Below are positions 27,086 to 35,099 of a DNA stretch of 64,000 bases, one piece after another. This stretch comes from Alphaproteobacteria bacterium (GTDB lineage Bacteria > Pseudomonadota > Alphaproteobacteria > RF32 > CAG-239). Position 1 is the first letter of the stretch. Each line of letters begins with the position of its first letter. The translations under genes and the position numbers were made by a program. The notes under the pieces were generated by a model that was not told the DNA's origin, searched no databases, and saw only the letters and a list, made by a program, of their open reading frames with translations. The stretch is taken from assembly GCA_015062285.1 (NCBI GenBank), contig SUUY01000001.1, forward strand, positions 234,880-298,879, in the 5' to 3' direction.

Positions 27086-28357
27086 ATGATTACATTTTCT
27101 GATATTGTTAATTTTCCATATGATGAACAAGATGTTGATAATGATATCAGACACTTACTTACAACAGGAGAGTTTAAACCAGCCTATGAAGATGCTGTAA
27201 GGGCGTTTTTAAGCTCAGAAATCCAAAATTGTGCACAAAGTATAAATGATGAAAATTTCCACCTAAATGTATTTAATCAAGGTTCAATGAGTGAAGATGC
27301 CCTAAAGAAAACACCAGCAGAAATTACTCCTTTGCTTGATAGACTTGGATTTGAACCACAAAAACGAGAGTTTTGGTACAATTATTTTGTAAATCCTAAA
27401 TATGGACAACAAAAAGCACCTCCGCTTTCTATATTAATGCATAAAAATAAAAAAGAAGCTATTACACCATTTGGTTTAGTAACAGACCCTTTTTATACAG
27501 TCTATACCGAAATACACGAGTTAATGCACGGAGCACAGGCAAAATATTTTACATCATCAGATTCAGATAAGACAACATTAGAACACTACGAATTATTGTA
27601 TAAAGGATTGTCTAGAGATGAAGCTAAAGCAATTCAAAAGGCTAAAAATCCTAACTCATCCAAAGATTCTCATTATGAAAGATGCTTTATTGAAATGCAG
27701 GCAAACTCAGCTGCCACTTGTTATATGATGCTACAAGCAATGAGAACCGGTGATGAAAATATAATAAATATGGTAGAAAAACGCTTGCTTAATGAGTCTG
27801 CCGCAATGTCCGGAGCCTTAATGAATGAAAGATTGGGATTGGCTTATTTTGAATATCCGGCAACAAAACGAATCATCGAAGAAGTAAAAGCTGGTAAATG
27901 TTCGCATTTATTGAATGAAAAAGGATTGTTAAATTGGCAAGAACTTTATAAATATACCAAAGAAAAAATTGATAATATGGGTTATTCAAAGGAAGATATG
28001 ATTGCTTCGCTTGAAACAGCTAAAATGTTAAAAGATATCAGGACTAAACATCCCGATAATAAAGCTGAATTTTTAGATGCCGTTGAAAAACAGTCAGCAA
28101 ATTTAGAGCATCCTCATAGCACAATATTTAATCACTTTGTTGAGGCTCAAAGAATTTATCAACGAGATGAAAGTAAAAGATTGCATAATTTTTATCACAG
28201 ATTAGGAGCTAAAACATTAAGAGATAAAATGTTAGCAGAAACTACAGAGCAAAGTATTCCTCAAATTGAAGAATATAGAAAAATTTACAAGGAAACACAG
28301 ATTAATAAAAATTATATGCTTTCTAATATTATACAGTCAATAAAACCACAGAGATAA
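27086..28357 (+). CDS. Predicted HExxH zinc metallopeptidase, island cargo
   Basis: 423 residues from the ATG at 27086 (GAGGA 8 bases upstream). The centre holds TEIHELMHGAQAKYF, a zincin HExxH motif (H144, E145, H148), and 55 residues later FIEMQANSAATCYMM, where Glu203 could be the third zinc ligand as in gluzincins. No signal peptide or membrane segment, so it would act in the cytoplasm or be exported by another route. The rest is helical and unknown. It follows recombinase tail A. Confidence 0.6.
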   Translation: MITFSDIVNFPYDEQDVDNDIRHLLTTGEFKPAYEDAVRAFLSSEIQNCAQSINDENFHLNVFNQGSMSEDALKKTPAEITPLLDRLGFEPQKREFWYNYFVNPKYGQQKAPPLSILMHKNKKEAITPFGLVTDPFYTVYTEIHELMHGAQAKYFTSSDSDKTTLEHYELLYKGLSRDEAKAIQKAKNPNSSKDSHYERCFIEMQANSAATCYMMLQAMRTGDENIINMVEKRLLNESAAMSGALMNERLGLAYFEYPATKRIIEEVKAGKCSHLLNEKGLLNWQELYKYTKEKIDNMGYSKEDMIASLETAKMLKDIRTKHPDNKAEFLDAVEKQSANLEHPHSTIFNHFVEAQRIYQRDESKRLHNFYHRLGAKTLRDKMLAETTEQSIPQIEEYRKIYKETQINKNYMLSNIIQSIKPQR

Positions 28358-28412
28358 TGAAACCATATTAATCGGATACAAAAAAACTCGCTTTTTTGCT
28401 AGGATTAAGAAA

Positions 28413-28450
28413 CTTGGTGCAACAAAGTTGATGAATTGTTGAACTCGATT
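28413..28450 (+). repeat. Recombinase tail copy B (short)
   Basis: 38 bases starting at TTGGTGC (28414-28420) match copies A and C, including GAATTGTTGAACTCGATT, which is identical in C. The similarity stops after the ATT at 28450, and the frame runs into a stop soon after. It lies just downstream of the metallopeptidase gene. Confidence 0.65.
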
Positions 28451-28503
28451 GAAAGATGAAACAAGAAAAATAAATGAGTGGCAATAATTAAAATATATTG
28501 ACT

Positions 28504-28540
28504 TTTGCGGAGAATAATCATCATATTCTCCGCAAATTTT
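28504..28540. terminator. Perfect 13-bp inverted repeat, probable terminator
   Basis: TTTGCGGAGAATA (28504-28516) pairs with TATTCTCCGCAAA (28524-28536) around a 7-base loop, followed by TTTT. Downstream of tail copy B and about 100 bases before the next cargo gene. Confidence 0.55.
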
Positions 28541-28564
28541 GCGATAGTTAAAAAGTTATTGTTT

Positions 28565-28592
28565 TAAACATTAATTTATGATATATTATACC
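28565..28592 (+). promoter_or_regulatory. Candidate promoter of the cargo gene at 28634
   Basis: TAAACA (28565-28570), 16-base spacer, TATACC (28587-28592). The -35 box is weak, but spacing and -10 match the promoter before rplK. Confidence 0.35.
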
Positions 28593-28633
28593 ATAAGTAC
28601 AAAATAGATATTAAAGTATACAGTAAAGGGAAA

Positions 28634-29614
28634 ATGATGAGTATGATGACTAATGATGAAGCACGAGATTTCTTGAAAGATATTTATGATAGAAGATTAG
28701 AGTTTGCAACTGTTGATGAAATAAAACGGAGCCAAAATTGGGGGCGGAGAGATGTACGAACTGTCTCTGAAGAGGAAAAAATAAAAGCATCTGATAGTTT
28801 GGAATTATTAAAAGAAAAACCTTCTCCTCTAATTTCTAATTTATATGATCTCCCATATTATTCTGATCTTGCTCGTGGTGATTCTTGTGTAAATGCAGCT
28901 TATGGTCTTTGTTTTCAAAAAGAAAACGTAACAAATATTCAAAAATTAGGAGAAATGAGAGATGATGTAACCTTTATGCAAGAATGTATGGATAATCCTA
29001 TATATAAAGAAGCTTTCTGCGAAGTTATGTCTGGGTCATCTGCTAAGAAAATGGTAATGACTTTTCCTGATTTACCTTTTATGGATAGGGTTTTAAAAAA
29101 AGTTGGAATCAAGACAAAAAAAGTAAAACAGGAAGAAACCGAAAGAAAACGATTTGATGAATTTGTTAATAAAGTAAGTGCCTACAGAGAGATTGCAAAA
29201 GATGGAACAGGGCTTAATTTTAGCTTGGTAACAGAAGTGAGGCAGAATGGTAATCTTTCTCGTTATGATGAAATATTTAAAGAAACTATGGAAACAGCGA
29301 CAAGAATATTGGCATCAAAGGCAAATAGATTTTGTAATGAACAAGCTAGAAGAGAGGCTTACAATATGGAAGTCAATAATATTAATGAGTCTAATAAAGA
29401 TAATCATATTGAAAAAACATCTCATCAATTTGATGCACAATTTAGAGACACGGATTTTCGTACAGATAGTGAAAAAACAGCTGTCGCAAAAGACAGATAC
29501 CTTGCTAGAAAGATTTTAAAAGAAAGAGGTTTGTTACCGGTACCTAAAAATAAAGTGGTAAGTAAGACAGAATTACCACAAACGATGTTGCATAAAGTTT
29601 CTCAAAGAAGTTAA
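28634..29614 (+). CDS. Hypothetical protein, island cargo
   Basis: 326 residues, soluble, highly charged, no signal peptide. AAAGGG lies upstream of ATG 28634. Segments such as NDEARDFLKDIYDRRLEF and MDNPIYKEAFCEVMSGSSAKK are helical. No family recognised. It sits between tail copies B and C, so it is cargo of the second segment of the island. Confidence 0.65.
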   Translation: MMSMMTNDEARDFLKDIYDRRLEFATVDEIKRSQNWGRRDVRTVSEEEKIKASDSLELLKEKPSPLISNLYDLPYYSDLARGDSCVNAAYGLCFQKENVTNIQKLGEMRDDVTFMQECMDNPIYKEAFCEVMSGSSAKKMVMTFPDLPFMDRVLKKVGIKTKKVKQEETERKRFDEFVNKVSAYREIAKDGTGLNFSLVTEVRQNGNLSRYDEIFKETMETATRILASKANRFCNEQARREAYNMEVNNINESNKDNHIEKTSHQFDAQFRDTDFRTDSEKTAVAKDRYLARKILKERGLLPVPKNKVVSKTELPQTMLHKVSQRS

Positions 29615-29646
29615 AACAGATAACTTATAAATTATACCGGAGTATA

Positions 29647-29790
29647 AAAAATTATTTCAAGAATTGCCAGTACAATCTTCGAGGATTCTTTTATTGGTGC
29701 ACCAAACTTGACGAATTGTTGAACTCGATTATAGAGAATGCTTATGATATCAATAATAGTTATGAGCAACTGTATGATAATGAAGATTAA
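29647..29790 (+). pseudogene. Serine recombinase tail copy C
   Basis: An open stretch without a start codon ends in YWCTKLDELLNSIIENAYDI and reaches a TAA at 29788-29790. It matches the end of copy A at DNA and protein level, and the AT-rich 50 bases after the stop are also similar in A and C. About 48 codons remain. It directly precedes the structured RNA. Confidence 0.65.
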
Positions 29791-29829
29791 TTTTTTAATT
29801 TATTTTTCATAAAATATATATTACGATGA

Positions 29830-30082
29830 ACTTGAGTATGGGAAACTATATTCTGAGTGCCTTTAAGGTGCGAAAGAGCTGTCGTAAGCTCATGTTCTAT
29901 ACGGCACGGATGATGTCGTAATGGTGTATTTCTTAATATGCCACATTCATCCTCGACAATATTACGGTCGGGGAGCCTGTGGTGTATGTCCAAAGGCTTT
30001 TGTCTTAAAGACCATAGGAATCATCTTATAGAACGTGATTTACGAACTCTCCGACCACCTTAATAAAAAGGTGGTTTAGTTT
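29830..30082 (+). ncRNA. Structured leader RNA ending in a terminator; family unknown
   Basis: About 250 bases without a long ORF but rich in pairings. Near the 3' end is a three-way junction: a 10-bp closing stem (29966-29975 with 30047-30056), CCTGTGG/CCATAGG (29976-29982 with 30012-30018), and AATCA/TGATT (30019-30023 with 30036-30040). Further upstream: TGGTGTATT/AATATGCCA (29922-29930 with 29935-29943), GGATGA/TCATCC, GAGCT/AGCTC and GTGCC/GGCAC. The closing stem overlaps by two bases with a terminator (CCACCTT 30055-30061, AAGGTGG 30068-30074, then T-rich). A gene starts 18 bases later. I recognise no known riboswitch or RNA family. Confidence 0.6.
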
Positions 30083-30099
30083 TTATAAGGGATAAGAAT

Positions 30100-30624
30100 A
30101 TGTCAAAAGATAGCCAAATACAACAATTACGAGGATTAGAACTTGTAGAAGAGCCTAAAGCACGTTTTGATGAATATGGTAGGATTATTAGAAAAAATAA
30201 ACCTAAAAAGAACAAAACCATTTATCAAGTTGAAGATGGTGCTAAAATAGAGCTGGTACTTGATGAACAAACAAAAACTTGTATGGTAAAATGTCAGGAT
30301 AGAACTTATCCTTTATTTGATGAACAAAATGGAAAGGCCGAATTTGTTGATAGCAAAGGAAATCCTATTTATTATGATTCACGAATTCCTGTAAGAGAAG
30401 GTGAATAACCTATTAGAGAAGAAATAGATGGAAGACATATTATTAAATTTGGAAAAAATCACGAATATACAATTCCTTTTGAGAGCCAAAATGGGGAATA
30501 TTATACTCAAATGAAATATGAAAAAGGTGGAACAATCAATATTGATTTTCCGGGACAAACAGGATTTAAGAATGTGCTAAATAAACTAAAAAGTGAAACG
30601 AACAATGATTTTAGAACGAATTAA
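30100..30624 (+). pseudogene. Hypothetical island gene interrupted by an in-frame TAA
   Basis: The ATG at 30100 (AAGGG upstream) opens 102 codons to TAA at 30406-30408. The same frame then continues for 71 codons to TAA at 30622-30624. Both parts look coding: the second reads IREEIDGRHIIKFGKNHEY and ends in FKNVLNKLKSE. Removing the stop gives a 173-residue charged protein. No family recognised. Either a recent nonsense mutation or a readthrough stop; the first is simpler. Expressed behind the leader RNA. Confidence 0.6.
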
Positions 30625-30691
30625 AGTAATGTCATAACAAAAATAACAATTAAAAGTTGTAATTGGTATATCATCAAAAGGAAAACAAACA

Positions 30692-31219
30692 ATGAAACTA
30701 TATCACTATATTGCAAAACCTAATACAGCTTTAGAAGAAGGAATTTTATCTTTTGCTAAAAATCCTAATGCTGATTTGAGATATTATCACAAGCGTAGCG
30801 GAGAAACAACTCACGATGGTATTGTAAAATGGATGGAAAATTGTTTTGAAGGCAGAAGTCGAGCTATTCGAGGTTTTTCTGAACCAATCCAATGGACAGA
30901 TAAAAGTATCAATATGTTCAAACCTTTTATAGAAAATGCTGATTTATTTTCAATAGATTTAGAGGCTCTTGCCAAAGATGGTTTAATTGAGGCTGTTTAT
31001 GTCAGTCCTGCAATTAAGCCTAATTTAAATAAAGATTTTCCACAAGATGTTGATGAGAGATTGGTAAAATTAAATTCAATCAACGATATTGATACATCTC
31101 CGGTGGATTGGTCTGTTTGTGATGAAAAATTAGGACTACGCTTTTCTGTTGTACCCTATTATTTGATTGTCCTTAAAGATGGATTCATTCCATCCAAATA
31201 TGTCAAAAAGGAAAATTAA
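30692..31219 (+). CDS. Hypothetical protein, island cargo
   Basis: 175 residues, soluble. It begins MKLYHYIAKPNTALEEGILSF and contains YYHKRSGETTHDGIVKWMENC and AIRGFSEPIQW. AAAGGA lies before the start. The opening YHYIAKPNT...GILSF resembles the start of some RNA- or NAD-modifying toxin folds, but this is too weak for a function call. It ends 37 bases from the 3' end of tRNA-Leu(CAG). Confidence 0.6.
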   Translation: MKLYHYIAKPNTALEEGILSFAKNPNADLRYYHKRSGETTHDGIVKWMENCFEGRSRAIRGFSEPIQWTDKSINMFKPFIENADLFSIDLEALAKDGLIEAVYVSPAIKPNLNKDFPQDVDERLVKLNSINDIDTSPVDWSVCDEKLGLRFSVVPYYLIVLKDGFIPSKYVKKEN

Positions 31220-31255
31220 TGCTAATAAAAAAACGATAAATACGGGATTTTTAAT

Positions 31256-31342
31256 TGGTGCTCTGAAAAGGACTTGAACCTTCACGGGAGTGCTCCCACA
31301 AGTACCTGAAACTTGCGCGTCTACCAATTCCGCCACCAGAGC
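31256..31342 (-). tRNA. tRNA-Leu (anticodon CAG)
   Basis: 87 bases on the minus strand with encoded CCA (31256-31258). Acceptor stem GCTCTGG/TCAGAGC, anticodon stem CAAGT/ACTTG around TTCAGGT, a long variable arm (GTGGGAGC...CTCCC), and the T-arm GGTTCAAGTCC. The long variable arm and CAG anticodon give Leu. Its 3' end faces the accessory island. Confidence 0.95.
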
Positions 31343-31372
31343 ATGTGTGCATTTGGTATAATAATTTTTTTG

Positions 31373-32200
31373 TTATAAGTCAAGCCACTTATTTAAGTAT
31401 CCGTAGGAATCCAAAAGTAAAAATGTGCCTAAACATATACGATAAATTACAAAAGGAAAAAAGGTGGATTTTTTGAGCCACCACATTACAATATAAATGG
31501 CAATTATTGAGGCTACAAATGAATAAGCAACAGCATCAAATGAATATAAAATAGCTTGTAAATTTTGGGTTTGGTATAATTCGTAAGCTACAAGTGATCC
31601 GGCACCAATAATAGCAGGGATTGATAATAGCATTGAAAATTTTGCTGCTTCCCGACGTTCCATGCCGAGGAATCTGCCCATGGTAATAGTTATTCCGGAG
31701 CGAGATGTGCCAGGGATGAGAGAAAAGCATTGAGCAAATCCAATCAAAAATGCATCTAAAGCATTAAGGTGTTTTATGCTGCGAATTGTGATGCTGTATT
31801 TATCAGCGATATAGAGAAGTATACCATATCCTGAAATGGTCCATCCTATAAGACGTGGATTTCTTAGTTCTTCCAAGCCTAATTTATGTAGCACAAGGCC
31901 TACAATGACAACGGGAATTGTTCCAATTACCAAAAGCCAAAATGTTTTGGCATCATTTTCTTGAAAAGTTGGAATAAACTTGGTTTTGAATAATGATTTT
32001 ATTATATTGTATATGGTAGGGGAAAAGTATATTATAACGGCTAAAATAGATCCTACATGTACAGCAACATCTAAAGCAAGTCCCTGATCAGGGAAAGATG
32101 TGAAGTATGAGAATAAAGCTAAATGTCCTGATGAGCTAACCGGTAAAAATTCGGTTATCCCTTGAATTGCAGAAATAAGAATAAGTTGAATATTTGTCAC
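31373..32200 (-). CDS. uppP: Undecaprenyl-diphosphate phosphatase
   Basis: 275 residues, about 8 membrane helices. Recycles undecaprenyl pyrophosphate to the carrier lipid for cell-wall synthesis. The two family motifs are intact: GITEFLPVSSSGH near residue 14 and PGTSRSGITITMG near residue 164. Three genes follow the same strand: response regulator, M23 peptidase and xseA lie upstream. Confidence 0.95.
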   Translation of the reverse strand: MTNIQLILISAIQGITEFLPVSSSGHLALFSYFTSFPDQGLALDVAVHVGSILAVIIYFSPTIYNIIKSLFKTKFIPTFQENDAKTFWLLVIGTIPVVIVGLVLHKLGLEELRNPRLIGWTISGYGILLYIADKYSITIRSIKHLNALDAFLIGFAQCFSLIPGTSRSGITITMGRFLGMERREAAKFSMLLSIPAIIGAGSLVAYELYQTQNLQAILYSFDAVAYSFVASIIAIYIVMWWLKKSTFFPFVIYRICLGTFLLLDSYGYLNKWLDL

Positions 32201-32212
32201 AGTATAAACTCT

Positions 32213-32629
32213 TTATGATTTAATGCCAAATGCTGTACAAATTCTCTTTTTTAGAGCCAAAGGAGATATGGGTTTAACTAAATATTCCTGAATGCCGATA
32301 TCCTTAGCTTCCATTACAGTTTTTTCTTTAGTATCAACGGTGACCATAATTATTGGAGTAGGATTTATGTTTTTAATAGATCCTTCTTTTATTTCCTTAG
32401 CCAATGTCAGACCTGTTTGATCGGGCATTTGTTGGTCCATTAAGATAACATCAATTTTAAAGTTTCTTAATATCTCAACAGCTTCTTTTGTGTTGCTAGC
32501 TTCTTTTGTGTTTTTGATGCCGATTTGATAAAGGGCAGTCTTAGTAAAAGTACGGGAAAATTTATCGTCATCTACAATTAAGCAAACGACGGAATCCCAA
32601 GCAATTTGTTTATGTGAATTTTCTGTCAT
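32213..32629 (-). CDS. CheY-like single-domain response regulator
   Basis: 138 residues from the ATG at 32629 (ACGAGG upstream). A receiver domain with acidic pocket LIVDDDKFS, phospho-acceptor Asp in VILMDQQMP, a Thr in IIMVTVDT, and Lys in EYLVKPIS. No output domain, so it acts by binding a partner, perhaps FliM or a kinase. Its partner is not in the window. Confidence 0.88.
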   Translation of the reverse strand: MTENSHKQIAWDSVVCLIVDDDKFSRTFTKTALYQIGIKNTKEASNTKEAVEILRNFKIDVILMDQQMPDQTGLTLAKEIKEGSIKNINPTPIIMVTVDTKEKTVMEAKDIGIQEYLVKPISPLALKKRICTAFGIKS

Positions 32630-32672
32630 GTTGACCTCGTATGATTTTATAGTCAAATTTTATAATATTTGT

Positions 32673-33503
32673 TTATATTGTAAAACAAAAATTGTTAAAA
32701 TTGTTTATATTTAAAAGTGAAGGAGGATTAAATTTGATTCCATGAACTGATGCTCCCCAATGTAAGTGCGGACCTGTTGCTCTTCCGGTTTGGCCAACAG
32801 TTCCGATAATATCTCCTTGTTTTATGATGTCTCCTTGTTTTACTTTAATATCTTTTAAGTGAGCGTATATGGTGTGAAGCCCATATCCGTGATCAATGAT
32901 AATAACATTACCGGAATAAAATAAATCCTTTTGGGAAAGAGTTACAATCCCGTTACCGGATGCTAGAATCGGAGTACCTTCAGGAGCAGCGATATCCATT
33001 CCGGAATGAGGATTTTTTTTGACTCCATTCATGATTCTCTGCCCACCAAAAGTGCCACTTGTGCGACCGTTTACAGGCATGATGAAACCTTGTTGCCAAT
33101 AAGGTGTGAATGTTTCATTTTGTTGAGCTGCTCGGACAAGTTTTTGCTCAAATTCAATATCGCGTAAATCAGAATCTGAGGGGGTTACTTTGCGAGGAGG
33201 AATGCCTTTAATATTTTGGATATCCCAAGCTGTTGCTGCAATAGATAATGAGTGTTCGGTTGTGGTTTGCTTGTTTGTTATATATAGATTGTTTTGTGAT
33301 TTTTCGTCTCTTCCCATAGCTAAAAGGAATAAACCATCAGAATCGGGAGAAATATTAGCCTGATTGAAAGTAATATTTTGCGCTGCGGAGGACTTTCCGA
33401 CAAGGATTTCTCCTTGTTGAAGCTTGCCACATAATTCTGCTGCATGTATGCTTGTGGCAGTAATCAAAAAACTAAAAATTAAAAAGGTCAGTTTGTAATG
33501 CAT
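32673..33503 (-). CDS. Exported M23 (LytM-like) peptidase
   Basis: 276 residues with a signal peptide (LTFLIFSFLITATSIHAAE). The C-terminal M23 domain has the zinc motifs HSGMDIAAPEGTPI (near residue 166) and GPHLHWG (near residue 244), both complete, so endopeptidase activity on peptidoglycan is possible. Its start lies within the last codons of xseA (32-base overlap), with AAGGA upstream. Confidence 0.9.
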   Translation of the reverse strand: MHYKLTFLIFSFLITATSIHAAELCGKLQQGEILVGKSSAAQNITFNQANISPDSDGLFLLAMGRDEKSQNNLYITNKQTTTEHSLSIAATAWDIQNIKGIPPRKVTPSDSDLRDIEFEQKLVRAAQQNETFTPYWQQGFIMPVNGRTSGTFGGQRIMNGVKKNPHSGMDIAAPEGTPILASGNGIVTLSQKDLFYSGNVIIIDHGYGLHTIYAHLKDIKVKQGDIIKQGDIIGTVGQTGRATGPHLHWGASVHGIKFNPPSLLNINNFNNFCFTI

Positions 33504-34833
33504 TGGGTTTTTCCTTACTTGAAGTTTTGGTGGCTCTTATTTTGGGTCCGGTTGACGAATCGAGTTTAATAGAGCCATCATGGAATAAGATTTCTATCGC
33601 TTGAGCTGTTTGTGCTTCTGATGAATTATATAAAGTTTGTCCTTTTTCATTTTTGATCCAAGCAAATCCTCTTTTCAGTACGGATCCGACAGAAACAGAA
33701 CTTAATCTTAAAAATAAATTGGAAAGAGTTTCTTGTTTTTTTTCAATAATATTAGTTATGAAATATGGTTTTAAGCCGGTGAGTTCAAGAAGGTTTTGCT
33801 TGCTTTTTATGAGGTTGGAAAATGAAATATCCAAGCGCTCAATACGATCATCAAACTTTTGAACAGCCTCGTGTAAGATTTGTTGTAAATTGGGGATGCC
33901 GCGGGATAAGCCATCAAGTACGGTTTTGCGTTCGGATAAATAACGAGAACAACCGTTGATGAGCCGTGCCTGCAAAGTATGAATTTGAGCAGAAAGTTCA
34001 CTTTTAACCGGAACGGCAAATTCGGCAGCACCGGTTGGTGTTGGAGCTCTTTTATCTGCTACATAGTCGATAAGCATAGTGTCGGTTTCATGGCCAACAG
34101 CAGAAATTATCGGAATTTGAGAGTTATAGACAGCTCTGATTACAACTTCTTCGTTGAAGCACCATAAATCTTCTAAACTTCCACCGCCACGTGCAACAAT
34201 CAAAACATCGGGCCTGTCTTTTAATTGGTTAAATCCGTTGATAGCTTCGGCAATTTTTATTTCAGCTCCGGAACCTTGTACCGGTGTGGGCCAAAGCAGT
34301 ATGCGAGTAGGAAAGCGGTCGCGTACGCGATGAATAATATCTCTGATTACGGCGCCACTGGAAGAGGTTACTACGCCAATGGTCTGAGGTAGAAAAGGCA
34401 AAGGTTTTTTATGTGTAGCATCAAACAAACCTTCAGCAGCAAATTGTTTTTTACGTTCTTCTAATAGTTTGAGAAGGGCACCAGTACCGGCTACTTCCAT
34501 TTGCTCGATTACCAATTGATATGATGATTTGCCGGCAAAAGTGGTGATCTTTCCAGTGGCAATGACTTCAAGGCCGTCTTCGGGTTTGACTGCCAAATGC
34601 ATGGCTACACCCTTCCATACAACAGCGGAAAGGACTGCATTTTCATCTTTTAATGATAAATACCAGTGGCCGGAATCGGCTCGTTTGGCACCAAAAATCT
34701 CACCTTTGATACGCACTTTAGCAAAAGCAGTTTCTACGAATCGTTTAATTTCTGACGATATTTGAGTAACTGTCAGTTCGGGTATTTCCTTAGTGCCGTT
34801 TGCACTCATGGTATAGGTTAAAAGGTCTTCCAT
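33472..34833 (-). CDS. xseA: Exodeoxyribonuclease VII large subunit
   Basis: 453 residues. N-terminal OB fold (VRIKGEIFGAKRADSGHWYLSLKD), then the catalytic core with GVVTSSSGAVIRDI, VLIVARGGGSLEDLW and SAVGHETD, then a long coiled-coil end. Degrades single-stranded DNA into oligonucleotides with XseB, which is not in the window. AAGGATGG precedes the ATG at 34833. The 266 bases upstream of it hold nothing I can identify. Confidence 0.95.
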   Translation of the reverse strand: MEDLLTYTMSANGTKEIPELTVTQISSEIKRFVETAFAKVRIKGEIFGAKRADSGHWYLSLKDENAVLSAVVWKGVAMHLAVKPEDGLEVIATGKITTFAGKSSYQLVIEQMEVAGTGALLKLLEERKKQFAAEGLFDATHKKPLPFLPQTIGVVTSSSGAVIRDIIHRVRDRFPTRILLWPTPVQGSGAEIKIAEAINGFNQLKDRPDVLIVARGGGSLEDLWCFNEEVVIRAVYNSQIPIISAVGHETDTMLIDYVADKRAPTPTGAAEFAVPVKSELSAQIHTLQARLINGCSRYLSERKTVLDGLSRGIPNLQQILHEAVQKFDDRIERLDISFSNLIKSKQNLLELTGLKPYFITNIIEKKQETLSNLFLRLSSVSVGSVLKRGFAWIKNEKGQTLYNSSEAQTAQAIEILFHDGSIKLDSSTGPKIRATKTSSKEKPNALQTDLFNF

Positions 34834-35099
34834 TTTCCATCCTTAAAATTTGTGATTATCTTAAAGAATTTTATATGGTTTGTTAAGTGTAGAATCGAGG
34901 GTGTGGAAAGGATGAAATTTGTTTGAAATTAATTTGTGTCATAATGTTTTCAATAAAAATATATTGATCTTAAAAGCTATAATAATAACAAGTCTTGGAC
35001 ATTTTTAAGATTAGAGAAGATTTTTGCATTTTTAGCAAAAGCAATAATGCAACGGCGTTTAAAAAGATGTTTTAAACTTTTGAAGATAGAAATTTAAGG

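Noticed and set aside
29830..30082. RNase P RNA, tmRNA, 6S RNA, cobalamin or T-box element
   Set aside because: None of the conserved cores of these RNAs could be found in the stretch.
31136..31336. 66-codon leftward ORF over the tRNA
   Set aside because: It covers tRNA-Leu(CAG) and the end of a real gene; no protein-like features.
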